Positions 47,736-60,194 are shown, numbered from the stretch's first letter. The stretch: DNA of 64,000 nucleotides from Ehretia macrophylla (GCA_037974665.1 CM075766.1:47357569-47421568), one strand, 5' to 3'. Program-made: numbers and translations. Notes: generated by a model not told the origin, from the letters alone.

Positions 47736-50530
47736 TGTAACACCCCGATCCCTCTCGAGACTAGGAGTTCTAACAATCAATCTATTCACAACCCAAACCA
47801 AACCTGGGCATAATTTTCAGGGAAAACGGATGGAGTCTCCCCTGTTTCTAGGCAAAAATAATAAACCTGCGACAGCATATAAGGGGACCAATACCATGTC
47901 CAAACATTCAACTACCTCAAGGCCATCCGAGCCTCGGTTCTCAACAACTAAACTTAGCAAGTATACATACATTTCTAATTAAAAAAAAAAACGAACCTAT
48001 CTCTTTTCATTCTTGACAAGTACATTCAACTAGACAATTAAACCATACTAAGCTACTGCATAAAATAAACTATCGTGCCATTCTAATTCTTTTCATTTGG
48101 ACATTACAAACATGCATTGAAGTTAAGCTATGCTAACTGATTACATAAACTAGCATATCAATTTACCTCAACTACTTAGCTAGATTTAAATTACATTTCT
48201 TTTAACAATAAATACATACAATATATGAACATAAATCTTTGCATCTTTGACAACTCAATCCACATAGCACGCAAGACAACTCTTCAAGCACGAACTTTCA
48301 CAAAATCACAAACTTTCCAACTAACATGACATTTCCTGAAATGTGGTGGTGAGGAGTGAGTATACACAACACGTATACTCAGTGAGGGCGAGACAGATAT
48401 CGATTTGGAGAGAGAAATTCGTGCAATGCAAATATGACAGTTAAGCAATGTAACTGATAAAGAAGCAATCAAGACAAAAAATCAATACAATAAGCATTTA
48501 CTGAAATCATTAACACAACCATTCAAAGCTATACCACACTCTGAAGGCTATGGTTCACTCATACGAGCAATATACCATTTCACGAGCGATACATCAATCT
48601 CGAGCTTGATGTTGACAACGATGACAATAAGCGCACAACCACCTTATAACTCCAGTTTGGAATAACCCGGGAGTAACCATCAATTCTACGACCCAAATCT
48701 CCCTGGGAGGCAACCCAAGCGAGAAAAGGGAACAGGACACGGAGCTAGGGCAACCAACACCGGCAACCCGAGGCTAACCGGAGAGGCCCATCACTCACGC
48801 CCTGATACTATGCAATGCAAGACTCGATACAAGGTGACAAACGAGCGATAGCACAACAATACAGAATAGAGGAGATAAACGAGATATCAAGCATTATTCA
48901 ATAATTGTTAAACATTTCAATCAATAATCAACTCTAACAAGCATAATAAGCATTAACAAGCATTTACAATCAAATAAGCAACAAGAACAACACCAACTAA
49001 CATTATCAAGCAATAACAAGTATTCTATAGGCATTATAAGCATTCTATAGGCAACATAAGCATTCTATAAGCAATATAAGCATTCTATAAGCAATATACT
49101 ATGAAAACGCACAAAATCACAAAAATGACCCCAACTTTCAAAACACTACTACTTTCAAAAGAACCACGAGTTTTGGAAATCGACTTCACCAATCCTTCTA
49201 GGTTACCATAAAGCACGACTAAAGACCACAAAACCCCAATTTACCCTAGAATTCCTGCAAAGCCCTGATTTTCCCCTTTGCTCGTTTGAACTACAACTAC
49301 CTCAACCGATTACCCAACCAATGTCACAACTGCACCAAAAGTGCTTCCATGACGTACCTCGACAATGCCTTCATGCAAATCGAGAAAATTCCAAACTTGA
49401 CCGAAACAGCCCCAACTTTCACTAAGCCATTTTTCTCCATTTCTCCATTACACATTCCAATTAAACCATACATTTAGGCATTCTAGCATATCTAGCACCT
49501 TCCTACATCAACAGAACGCATAACTGAGCAACTTCATCGAAACGGGGGTTTACTATTCATTATTTACTATTTAATTAACAATTTATATTTCAATTTTGAT
49601 ATTCAACCACAGAAAATGTTAAAAAGCTATAAATAAATGTTCTACGATTGCTAGGGAACATTCTTTAAACCTCAAAATGATTAAAATAACAATATACGGA
49701 TAATTCTCAAAAATCAAAGTTAATTCACAAAATATTCAAATGCGCAAATAAACATGAAACCCGCACCTTAGACGCTCCTAGACGCTAGGAAAACCTCGTA
49801 GGATGCCTCGGAAACCACCCCGTGCAAGCTCACGCGAAGAATCGAAGATTTGAATGTTGAAATGTTATTTTTTCTCTTTGGATTTTCGGCCCAGCCCTTT
49901 CTGTTTCAGCTATGTTTTTTTATTTATTTTGTGCTATTTTAAGCTTTAAATAAAATGAAACTCAAGTCAAAAGTCAAGGCTTGGTCAATGCTCACTTAAG
50001 TTGGTCAAACTAGCCTATTTCATGCATTTTAAAGTTAAAACAAGTAACATAAATCCAATTCTAGTTAAATACAACTTAAAACACTAAAATTAAAACACTA
50101 AATACTAGTTTTCACTATTTGCTGAGGACTAGAATTCATTTCCTAACTATCGCTCTCGAAATGCTATGCAATTTGCGACAATAAAAGAATAACAATTAAA
50201 TCTCAAAGAATTTAAGAAATATATCATTTTTGGAAAGCATCATAGTTTAAAATTTACTCCGGCTCGGAGCTACTTTTCATTTAATTGAAATCCGAGCATT
50301 TAAGTGCAAGAAAAATAAAACCGATTGACATAAATATGAAAAGTAGTTGATATTCCGGTAAATAATTAACTCAAGTATTATTTTAATTACCTCTAAAAGA
50401 AATATGAAAATAAAGCTACAAATAAATGTTTAACTAAAGATAAACACAAATCCAATGCTAACATTTAAGATGTCACTTAATTAAATGCAATTAAATGCCT
50501 TTAAATGAATGCTGGGTTCGGGTTATCACA
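47736..50530 (-). repeat. 3' LTR (in element sense) of the LARD-like element
   Basis: 2795 bp. Plus-strand ends are TGTAACACCCCGATCC at 47736 and GGTTATCACA at 50530. It is close to the other LTR, with scattered substitutions and small indels such as one more or less 'ataagcattctataagcaat' unit near 49050. Confidence 0.93.
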
Positions 50531-50545
50531 TCCTTCCCCCCTTAA
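50531..50545 (-). other. Polypurine tract of the LARD-like element
   Basis: On the minus strand 'ttttaaggggggaagga' abuts the LTR start TGTGATAACCC. Confidence 0.9.
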
Positions 50546-51395
50546 AACAATTGCGTCCTCGCAATTCTTCTTCCAATAGAACTCTGCATCCACTGAAATC
50601 CAACTCTGACTAATCTTCATCGGTTGCTGAGCAAGACACTAAATAAGAATGCTCGAAGAATACCTTACTAAGAAACCCCAATAGTACTGACTGAAAACTC
50701 CAAAACAATAAGGCCAAATAAAGGCTTAATTGAAAATACCATCTTGAAATCCAAATAAGAATTCCGCTGGTCAAGAATATCATAAAAGAATTCCCCGCTA
50801 AAAGTGCCGAGAAGATGCCAATAAAGACTAAAGCAAAGATATTGTAGATATTACCAATTCCACATATTATTAACAAGAAGAATACCGAAGGAATATTCTA
50901 TATATGAATCCTCTATAAAAGTCCAACAAGTATCAAATAAGGAAGTCAAAGGATGGCCAAAGTAGATGCAGCACATACAAGACCAAGCTCCAAGACCTCA
51001 TCACCATTTGCCGAGTGCAAACATTATACAACTTACCACCAAGGAAGCCTAAAGTATTCCACATCATACCGTAAGTAGTGCTATACAATAAGCCCGATAG
51101 GAATTCTAATTACCAAACCAACTGAGGAATGCCAAGAAAAATACCCGAACAATGCTCCGGTAAGAATGTAGCCAAGTTTGCCCAATAAGTAAATGCTAAA
51201 TAAATGGCCACCAAGGATCCTGGAGAATGCCATTGAAGAATTTTCCAATTAGGAATGCCAGTAGCACACCAATAAAGTCCAAGACACACAATCTCACATA
51301 CAATCATACACTTTCAAGACACACTTAACAAGCACACATTCAAGGACCACTACCCACCAGACTGAGGACCCTGTCCCGGCTTATGAGCTAAACAA

Positions 51396-51407
51396 GCCCT
51401 GATACCA
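51396..51407 (-). other. Primer binding site of the LARD-like element
   Basis: On the minus strand TGGTATCAGGGC starts two bases after the LTR end. It differs by one base from the TGGTATCAGAGC of the Tekay-type element here, consistent with initiator tRNA-Met priming. Confidence 0.88.
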
Positions 51408-51409
51408 CC

Positions 51410-54233
51410 TGTAACACCCCGATCCCTCTCAAGACCAGGAGTTCTAACAATCAATCTATTCACAACCCAAACCAAACCCGGGCATAATTTTCAGGGAAAA
51501 CGGACGGAGTCTCCCCTGTTTCTAGGCAAAACAATAAACCTGCGACAGCATATAAGATGACCAATACCATGTCCAAACATTCAACTACCTCACGGCCATT
51601 TGAGCCTCGATTCTCAACAACTAAACTCAGCAAGTATACATACCTTTCTAATTAAAAAAAACTAACCTATCTCTTTTCATTCTTGACAAGTATATTCAAC
51701 TAGACAATTAAACCATACTAAGCTACTACATAAAATAAACTATCATGCCATTCTAATTCTTTTCCTTTGGACATTACAAACATGCATTGAAGTTAAGCTA
51801 TGCTAACTGATTACATAAACTTGCTTATCAATTTACCTCAACTACTTAGCTAGATTTAAATTACATTTCTTTTAACAATAAATACATACAATATATGAAC
51901 ATACATCTTTGCATCTTTGACAACTCAAGCCACATAGCACGCAAGACAACTCTTCAAGCACGAACTTTCACGAAATCACGAACTTTCTAGCTAACATGAC
52001 ATTTCTTGAAATGTGGTGGTGAGGAGTGAGTATACACAACACGTATACTCAGTGAGGGCGAGACATATATCAATTTGGAGAGAAAGAAATCCGTGCAATG
52101 CAAATATGACAGTTAAGCAATTTAACTGATAAATAAGCAATCAAGACAAACAATCAATACAATAAACATTTACTGAAGCCATTAACACAACCATTCAAAG
52201 CTATACCATACTCTGAAGGCTATGGTTCACTCATACGAGCAATATACCATTTCACGAGCGATACATCAATCTCGAGCTTGATGTTGACAACGATGACAAT
52301 AAGCACGCAACCACCTTATAACTCCAGTTTGGAATAACCCGGGAGTAACCATCAATTCTACGACCCAAATCTCCCTAGGAGGCAACCCAAGCGAGAAAAG
52401 GGAATCGGACACGGAGCTAGGGCAACCAACACCGGCAACCCGAGGCTACCCGGAGAGGCCCATCACTCACGCCCTGAAACTATGCAATGCAAGACTCGAT
52501 ACAAGGTGACAAACGAGCGATAGAACAACAATACAGAATAGAGGAGATAAACGAGATATCAAGCATTATTGAATAATTGTTAAACATTTCAATCAATAAT
52601 CAACTCTAACAAGTGTAATAAGCATTAACAAGCATTAACAAGCATTTACAATCAAATAAGTAACAAGAACAACACCAACTAACATTATCAAGCAATAACA
52701 AGTATTATATAGGCATTATAAGCATTCTATAGGCAACATAAGCATTCTATAAGCAATATAAGCAGTCTACAAGCAATATAAGCATTCTATAAGCAATATA
52801 CTATGAAAACACACAAAATCACAAAAATGACCCCAACTTTTAAAACACTACTACTTTCAAACGAGCCACGAGTTTTGGAAATCAACTTCACCAATCCTCC
52901 TAGGTTACCATAAAGCACGACTAAAGACCACAAAACCCCACTTTACCCTAGAATTCCCGCAAAGCTCAGATTATCCCCTTTGCTCGTTTGAACTACAACT
53001 ACCTCAACGGATTACCTAACCAATGTCACAACTGCACCAAAAATGCTTCCATGACGTACCTCGACAATGCCTTCACGCAAATCGAGAAAATTCCAAACTT
53101 GACCGAAACAGCCCCAACTTTCACTAAGCCATTTTTCTCCATTTCTCTATTACACATTCCAATTAAACCATACATTTAGGTATTCTAGCATATCTAGCAC
53201 CTTCCTACATCAACAGAACGCATAACGGAGCAACTTCATCAAAATAGGGGTTTACTATTCACTATTTACTATTTAATTAACAATTTATATTTCAATTTCG
53301 ATATTCAACCAAAGAAAATGTTAAAAAGCAATAAATACATGTTCTACGATTGCTAGGGAACATTCTTTAAGCCTCAAAATGATTATAATAATAATATACG
53401 GATAAATCCCAAAAATTAAAGTTAATACACAAAATATTCAAATGCGCAAATAAACATGAAACCCTCACCTTAGCCGCTCCTAGACGCTAGGAAAACCTCG
53501 TAGGATGCCTCGAAAACCACCCCGTGCAAGCTCGCGCGAAGAATCGAAGATTTGAAGGTTGAAATGTTTTTTTTTCTCTTTGGATTTTCGTCCCTGCCCT
53601 TTCTGTTTCAGCTCTGTTTTTTTATTTTTATTTTGTGCTATTTTAAGCTTTAAATAAAATGAAACTCAAGTCAAAAGTCAAGGCTTGGTCAATGCTCACC
53701 TAAGTTGGTCAAACTAGCTTATTTCATGCATTTTAAAGCTAAAACAAGTAACATAAATCCAATTCTAGTTAAATACAACTTAAAACGCTAAAATTAAAAC
53801 ACTAAATACTAGGTTTCACTATTTGCTGATGACTATAATTCATTTCCTAACTATCGCTCTTGAAATACTATGCACTTTGCGACAATAAAAGAATAACAAT
53901 TAAATCTCAAAGAATTTAAGAAATATGTCATTTTTGGAAGCATCATAGTTTAAAATTTACTCCGGCTCGGAGCTACTTTTCATTTAATTGAAATCCGAGC
54001 ATTTAAGTGCAAGAAAAATAAAACCGATTGACATAAATATGAAAAGTAGTTGATATTCCGTTATATAATTAACTCAAGTATTATTTTAATTACCTCTAAA
54101 AGAAATATGAAAATAAAGCTACAAATAAATTTTTAACTAAAGATAAACACAAATCCAATGCTAACATTTATGATGTCACTTAATTAAATGCAATTAAATG
54201 CCTTTAAATGCATGCTGGATTTGGGTTATCACA
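51410..54233 (-). repeat. 5' LTR (in element sense) of the LARD-like element
   Basis: 2824 bp, from TGTAACACCCCGATCC at 51410 to TTATCACA at 54233. Slightly longer than its partner because of extra copies of a short 'aagcattctataagcaatat' unit near 52740-52800. Confidence 0.93.
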
Positions 54234-54238
54234 ATAGT

Positions 54239-56826
54239 AGCAACAGTTATGGCCCCATTCCAATGAGCATTGGCATGAGCAGCTAATCTAAGGTCGGAAA
54301 GGAAGAATGGGTAGGCTTACAAGCTACCTATTTCCTCAGCTGATAAGAGAATCTGTGTTCAGCACAGATCGAGGCTTGTGGAAGATATGTATCAAGTCCT
54401 CTATTGCTAAAGTAGACTAGATTTCGAAGATTGAGGAGTGGCAACTCCCAATGGAATTCCATAACCTACTCCCAAAAGAAGTGTAGTCAAAGACTACCTC
54501 TTTCTCCTAGCCTGGCTGGCTCTCCTACCTGGGATCCCAACTACTATCCCTATCTGTTTACCCTACCTGCTATCGACAGTCCTTCCACCTGTTACTCACT
54601 CTCCAAAGGGAGATGGATGGATCGTGCTTGTGCTATCAAGCCAAAAAATGACTACTTTCGAGCAGTATTCACAGAAATGAAAAAGATTTAAGTAAACAGA
54701 TTCGCTAGTTCGGTCAATTGGCACACTTTCACTAGTGATTGTAAACTAGGTTCCCTTAAATGACAGGAAGGGAAGAAGCTCTAATGGAAGCATCTAATCC
54801 ACTGGGAATCCCACCTTTCAGATTCTACATCTACTACCGCTGGAGTGGAAAATGAATCTACTACCCGTGTTAGCAAACAAACAAAAACTATAAATAAGAA
54901 AAGGCTAGGTGCCCATGCCACCAACCTACACCTGAAAAAAAAAACAAGATCTTCCCCTGCAAACCACTAGAAGTTACCCATCGAGTCGAGCAATCATCCA
55001 ATTAGAGAAGCAAGCTGCTCTTTGTCACCCCATTTCCATTAGGACCAAGAATAAGCTCCAAAGAAGAAGAAGGACTTATCGTAATCTTAGGTACAATGGC
55101 TAGTTGGAAAGCCTTTCAAGCCAATCTCTTGATTCACATTCATGTGAAACCGTTGCAACCAATCCTGCATATCAATCATTCACCGCTTACAGTGATGGCA
55201 CTAAGCCAAGGTTTCTATGGATTTAGTCCTGTGGAAAAATACATATATTAGGGAAATTCAGTTAGTAGTGTCACCAGTCAATCCTTGGGACAGACGCGAG
55301 TCCGTCCTTAAAAGCCCTAAAAATTGGGTCCATGAAGCCTTAGATATTCCAAGCCTCAATCTTTATTTTCCTTGAACCTAGACCATGGAAGTATGATTAT
55401 AGTCCCATTCCATTAGTGGGATCCATAGCCTACGGGTCTTTCCCAAACCAGTAAAATAAGAAGGTTTTCGAGGACTACCCTAAGCCTACAAATATGTAGG
55501 ACTTTCAGTTACAATGTGGCGGTTAGGAAAGCCTTTCTAAAGCCAATCGATTATCGGATTTCACCAACCCAACTACCACTACTAGGGGATTCTTAGATCC
55601 GCTCTCTGATCGCATTAAGATTCCAGTCTTCAATGAAATAGAATGAAAGCAATAGATTGATTGGCTACAGTAGCTACAAACAAATCTCGTGACGGTGATC
55701 AAACATCATTGCTATTCAATAGGCAGCTAGAAGTGAATTCCTCCCTTGCTTTGAAAACTTCTTCGAAAGTCTCTACTCAGACAGGGATGGTTTTTGTTAA
55801 TCCAGGTCATACTCTATTGACTCAAGAAAAGTAGGTTTAGAAGGTGATACCTCCACTAATTGTCAAATTGCATCTATTGGATAACTACTTTAATCAAAAT
55901 TTTCAAGTTCCTCAATGCTGGCAAAAGAGCTTTGAGACTTCCTGCCCGAGGAGATAATGTGAATCAATAATGAATGCGATGATAAAAGAAGCGACGTCAC
56001 ATAGGTCAAAGGTACAACCGCTATCGCCAGTAGGATTTCCTTGCTTTACTAACGAGCTAACCTACGAACTGCTCCGTGGGCTACGCGAAGGGATGAGTTA
56101 AGGAACAAGAGTCAAAGATGACGTGGACATCATAATACACAGCACAAGGAAAGCCAGGAGGCCATTTATATAAAGGCGCACCTTATGTGCCACTGCTAAC
56201 CCTCGCAAGCTTGCTAGCCCTTTTTTTTAAGCTGTGGAGCGTACCAACTTTGATTAATATCAAGTTGTATGTTTCACTGCTGTCTAATGAGGCGCAGTAT
56301 CGGTCTGTCCAAGGAACTGGATCCCAAGGCTCTTCTTAGTCTAACATGATTGTTGTAACCTCGGTGTGTTGCTCATTGGATTTTGATAGAATTCAATGAC
56401 AGCCTACTCCTTAGGTCATACCAAGGTGCCCTCCCCTACCTATAGGGTTCCTCGTAATGAGGGATCCTATATAGGGAAGATCACTGTGTTGACATACCAG
56501 AATTAGTGGGGGATCGACTCTTTGTCTAGTGAGGAAATCACGAGACAACAAGCCGGTCACCAACGTAAATCTAAAGATTGCTAACAGATTTGCACCTGCT
56601 AGCTCTGTAGATCTTAATTATATTCTATTTTCATCTTTATCCCTAGTGGGCATTCCCCCATTTAATCTTAATAGGACAGGGGTACTAGTAGGGAAGAGGG
56701 CGTTAAGTAATCGATATGAATCGCTTTACAAAGCTATTTTCTTCCCTAATTCGTGTGTTGCCACAGAGATGGCAGTTGTTTGAATACTTTTTGGTCCTAA
56801 TGGGATTCTTAAAATGAATCTTATTA
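54239..56826. other. Gene-free spacer, mitochondrial-like
   Basis: No gene recognised. The frame at 56529-56783 (84 codons, plus) contains FSSLSLVGIPPFNLN. It lies just before the mitovirus pseudogene and may be part of its upstream sequence or unrelated; I see no RdRp motif in it. Confidence 0.45.
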
Positions 56827-58555
56827 GTGGCTGCTAATAGTCTTACCAAGAAGTCGTGCATAGCCGTATACTTGTATGCGAAGGAAGTCCAGCGGCTTAG
56901 GCAAACGTCTGGTGCTTTACATGTTGCGCTTTATCTAAAGCAATGTGCTAGCTCTATACAATTAGCATATGGAGGAGATAAATGCCCTCTTGAGCTTTCC
57001 GCTGTTCTCGTCTCTCTAACACTAAAGGGTTATCCTCGCATCATCCCTCCGTTCATCTGTCAAAAGATGGATTGCAAAGATGAGACTGCAGATCTATTGG
57101 TCAAGTGCTGGCTGTCTTTCTTCTCTCTACCAAGAATTATCATGGTTACGAATAAGGTTGATAAGTCTTTATTTGAGCCAATGACCTCACCAGTTTGTGA
57201 TGCGGACTGAGCTGACGTGATGGTCAATCGGATAACTAAAAAGCTACCTTCTTTGATAGATATCACGGTGTACCCCCTGGATAGATCGTACTCCTCTTTA
57301 TCAAGGGATAACCTGGGAACCAACTTGGAACAAATCCTGTGCCCAGTTGACCAAGAAATTGATCAAGGACGACGTCAATCCTGTCTTAGTGAAAGCTAAG
57401 TATTGCTTCACTGTTTACCCATATGAAATGGGTGCCTTCACTTTCTTGGTGAAGTTTGTCCATGCGTATGGCCAACAGTTGTCACAAGGGACTCTCTGGC
57501 ACCACTATACACGATATGCCTTAGGCCCAGCTAATAAGCTATTCTCAGGTGGGTCATTGGATTGGTACCAAGCCTATGTAGGCCCAGTACTTCCCTATGG
57601 TGTTGGCTATGAACGGATCATCACAGGACATTTGGGTTGCTTTCTAGAAGGGGTGGGAAAACAACGTGTATTTGCCATAAGGAACTATGTGAATCAGCAT
57701 CTTCTTAAACCTATTCACGAGTGGCTTTGTCCTATCTTATGAAGGTTGCCTACTGATGGCACCTTTTGGCAAACAAAGCAAAGCCTCTTGACCGGTTGAT
57801 AGGCAAGCAGACATGTTACTTCTATGACTTGAAGTCAGCCACTGATCGATGGCCATTGTACTTCTTGTTTAGGGTCATGTGCTTCCTTTTTTATCGATCT
57901 TTCATATCTAGTGCATTCTACTCTAGCAATGAATAAGTTTGAGGTACCGTTTGTGAAGCGGTTTACCACTGTCTCATTTGTTGCCGGTCAGCCCCTTGGC
58001 TATTATGCTTCATGGCCTCTCTTTGCCTTCTCCCACCACACACTCGTGTGGTGGGAGGTAGAACAAGTACATCTGAGTCGACTCTTCTAGGATTACATTG
58101 TCTTGGGGGCAATGTTGTGATTGCAGATAAGAAGGTGGCCTTGGTGTATAGCTCCATTCTGGAGGATCTTGGGATTTATATATCCTATCAAAAGTCCTTG
58201 ATCTCCCATACAGGCTCTGCCAAGTTTGCTAAGAGATTCAAGGTTCTTGGTCTTACTATGGATTTATCCCATTATCCGCTAAATCTTGTTTGAACGCTCA
58301 CCACCTGGGGCGATGGCCGTTCATATGAAGTCTTCTTGCGCTCGCTTTTCGACCTTGTGTAGTCTAGCTGGAGAAGGGTACCGGTCTTTTTCGCGCTTGG
58401 CACATTCCTACAATCTAAAGATTGAAAGATTGTGGGCAATATACACTAAGGCCTCACTTCTCCTTGACCTACGGTTAGGTCAAGGTCTACCGCTAGATCC
58501 GTACGTTAAGGGGGCCATTAATGCCCTCCTCATACGTGATCTTAAACTAAAATAA
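56827..58555 (+). pseudogene. Mitovirus RNA-dependent RNA polymerase, broken copy
   Basis: Nearly a whole mitovirus RdRp can be traced over 1.7 kb on one strand. Mitoviruses are capsidless RNA viruses of mitochondria encoding only this enzyme. Landmarks in order: SCIAVYLYAKEVQRLRQTSG, GYPRIIPPF, WHHYTRYALGPANKL, RVFAIRNYVNQHLLKPIHEW, motif A YDLKSATDRWP (about 57815-57850), motif B GQPLGYYASWP (about 57985-58020), motif C, KSLISHTGSAKFAKRF, and a C-terminus with GLPLDPYVKGA. Breaks: stop at 57208-57210; frameshift near 57345; stop 57740-57742; frameshifts near 57795, 57930, 58085 and 58285. Motif C reads LGGNVVIA where the family has GDD, so catalysis is lost too. Nothing of the coding ability remains. 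Confidence 0.9.
58030..58057. other. Perfect 12-bp hairpin within the mitovirus copy
   Basis: CTCCCACCACAC and GTGTGGTGGGAG pair perfectly around a four-base loop ACTC. It lies between motifs B and C, where the virus encodes a His-His ... Trp-Trp stretch whose codons are complementary. It survived although surrounding frames are broken. Confidence 0.85.
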
Positions 58556-59740
58556 TTGGTTCTCCCTTTGCCTGAGGTCTTCCCTGGCTTAGGAACCAAC
58601 TCCATTCCTCTTCCTATCGGTCGAGCATCTACCATCCTCTCCTTATCAGTTAAGCTGAATTCCATCCAGCCTCTCCCTATTGGTCGAGCATCTTCAAACC
58701 TTACTAAGCCATTCTCTTTCTCTCCCTAAAGCCGAAAGCGGTGTCAGTAAGATCGACTGAGTATCATTACTGCCTTGCCCAAAGCTACCAAAGTAGAACA
58801 TAGTCTTGACGTAGGCTGCAGGAGTCCGACAAGAACCTCTTATTCCCGCGAGTAAACTATTGCTTACTATTGCTACTCTGACTACAAGAGCTAGGAGTTT
58901 ACATTCACAGTGTAACATAAATAATGAAAGAAAGCAATAGAAAGCTTTCGCCTGTATTCGGGTAATGAGCCTGCTTTCTAGGGCAAGGTACTAGAAACAT
59001 ATAACCTTCCAACACACCATAAGAATCTCTCCCATGCTCCCAACCTTGTCTAGTCCAAAATGAATGTGTTAAGCTAGTTCTTGATCTCTTTCTTCATTTC
59101 CGCTTGTGAATTTGCTTTCCCAGGCTTAACTTAAGCTCGAAATCGGCATTGGGACTATTTGAATGAGCAATAGCAGCACTTGTTATTAGCTTCTTCTCTA
59201 TCTTTGACTAGAGTCCTTGAGCTAGAGTTCGTTCAAAAGCGCATAAGAAGAGTTGAATAGCCTGAGCTAAGGCAATGTAAATTACAATTCTGTCTTGACT
59301 CCGACTTGACTATATGATGCCCTAATTTCCTTGGTTGAATCCTGAAAAAGATGTTATACTATGCTTTTTCATTCTTATTCTGGTTCTGGCTCTTCACCTT
59401 CAATAATGATTTTCGATCCTCTACTGACCTTGCCAAGATCAATTCAAGTAGAAAAGGCGGGTAAAAACCTACCTCTAATGGTTTAACTGACCAAAAGTCC
59501 CGTTTTGCTGTTGATGTGGAGGAATTGGTACTAGCCTACTCGATATCTTCCTTCCATCAATGGTTGAACCTTCTTTTCATTGAGAATTGAGAAAGGCCAA
59601 GTCACAGGAATCTTCAAATTATGAGTCAACAATCGTAACTCAAGCACTTAGCCCTAGCTCTTGCCTTGAGCCCAGTCATTCCCCGCTACTTCGGCTTCGA
59701 CGACGTGCGGGCTGTCGGCTCCCCCATTATCTCAAGTTCT
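58556..59740. other. Gene-free spacer between mitovirus copy and trnfM
   Basis: Apart from the dispersed repeats at 58597-58700, no gene is seen. Frames at 58694-58918 and 59587-59796 have no motif. Confidence 0.5.
58597..58700 (-). repeat. Dispersed ~46-bp repeat, two copies in tandem
   Basis: Two related units follow each other: 'ttcctatcggtcgagcatct' with 'atcctctccttatcag' (58610-58650), and 'ctctccctattggtcgagca' with tcttcaaacc (58671-58700). The first is the inverse of 5961-6006; the second matches 20607-20637. Confidence 0.7.
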
Positions 59741-59814
59741 TAGGTAGGGACAGGATTCGAACCTGTAGTCTTCATGTCATGGGCCTATTGAGTTGAGCAA
59801 TTCCTCTACCCCGT
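59741..59814 (-). pseudogene. trnfM: Decayed trnfM-CAU
   Basis: 74 bases on the minus strand follow the plant mitochondrial initiator tRNA: 'ggggtagaggaattg' at the D arm, CAT anticodon in 'ggcccatgac', and an intact T arm 'caggttcgaatcctg'. Changes that should stop it working: position 33 is C instead of U, the anticodon stem has mismatches, and the acceptor arm has lost pairs (AACGGGG opposite CCCTACC; canonical AGCGGGG opposite CCCCGCC). It is on the same strand as rrn26 and about 380 bases downstream of it. Confidence 0.85.
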
Positions 59815-59934
59815 TTCTTCCCCTTCGCTTTCTTTTACTATTCCAACCTAGGTCCCCGGCTTTGGTCACTTGGCCGGGATAGAACTAGTGCTTAGTAAGC
59901 GGCGGCGACAGCCCTTTGTATAGGTTGGAACTAT

Positions 59935-59976
59935 GAAGCTTACCTTATTATTAGAGAAATGTGACTTGGCTTTTTC
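59935..59976 (+). repeat. Inverted repeat flanking rrn26, left arm
   Basis: 'gcttaccttattatta' then gagaaatgtgacttggcttttt. Its inverse complement, with a few mismatches, is at 63152-63193 on the far side of rrn26. Confidence 0.75.
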
Positions 59977-60194
59977 TTCTGACTATGGTTGACAACTAAC
60001 TTCAGTCTTCGAAACCCCATAACATAAAAAAGTCATGGAGTGTATAAGCCCCTTTAGAGATAAGGGTAACTTTCTTGTGGTAGTAATTACGAATGAGCAA
60101 GTAAGGGGCGACAACTAAAAGAGGTAGCGAGGCTGATTGCAATTGCAGGAATTGGTTGACTTTCTTTCATTTTGGTTATGGAAAGTGAAAGTCA

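Larger units (their letters stand above)
50531..51409 (-). mobile_element. Short non-coding interior of the LARD-like element
   Basis: Between the LTRs there is no gag, protease, RT or integrase motif in any frame. Two small sense frames (51307-51110 and 50876-50610) are hydrophobic; the second is almost all Ile, Leu, Phe, Ser and Trp and could form several membrane segments, but the plus strand is A-rich throughout so this may be composition. The element-sense left edge has the primer site and the right edge the purine tract. Confidence 0.85.
47736..54233 (-). mobile_element. Non-autonomous LTR retrotransposon (LARD-like)
   Basis: Two LTRs of about 2.8 kb (47736-50530 and 51410-54233) in the same orientation enclose only 879 bp. 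On the minus strand the order is LTR, primer site, short interior, purine tract, LTR. The flanks ACAGT (47731-47735) and ATAGT (54234-54238) look like a 5-bp duplication with one mutation. The interior has no gag or pol motif. Large LTRs and a short non-coding interior define large retrotransposon derivatives, which need proteins from a relative. The LTR family is the one at 11660-13956. A Tekay-type element is a plausible helper but this is inference. Confidence 0.9.

Noticed and set aside
47481-47801. 106-codon minus frame
   Set aside because: It begins inside the LTR and crosses the insertion boundary at 47736, so it is an artefact of the insertion.
49040-49110. Short 'ataagcattctataagcaat' repeats as a CRISPR-like array
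   Set aside because: They are small tandem duplications inside an LTR without distinct spacers, in plant DNA.
49286-49477. 63-codon frame repeated at 52988-53179
   Set aside because: Both are the same spot in the two LTRs of the LARD-like element; the duplication explains the agreement.
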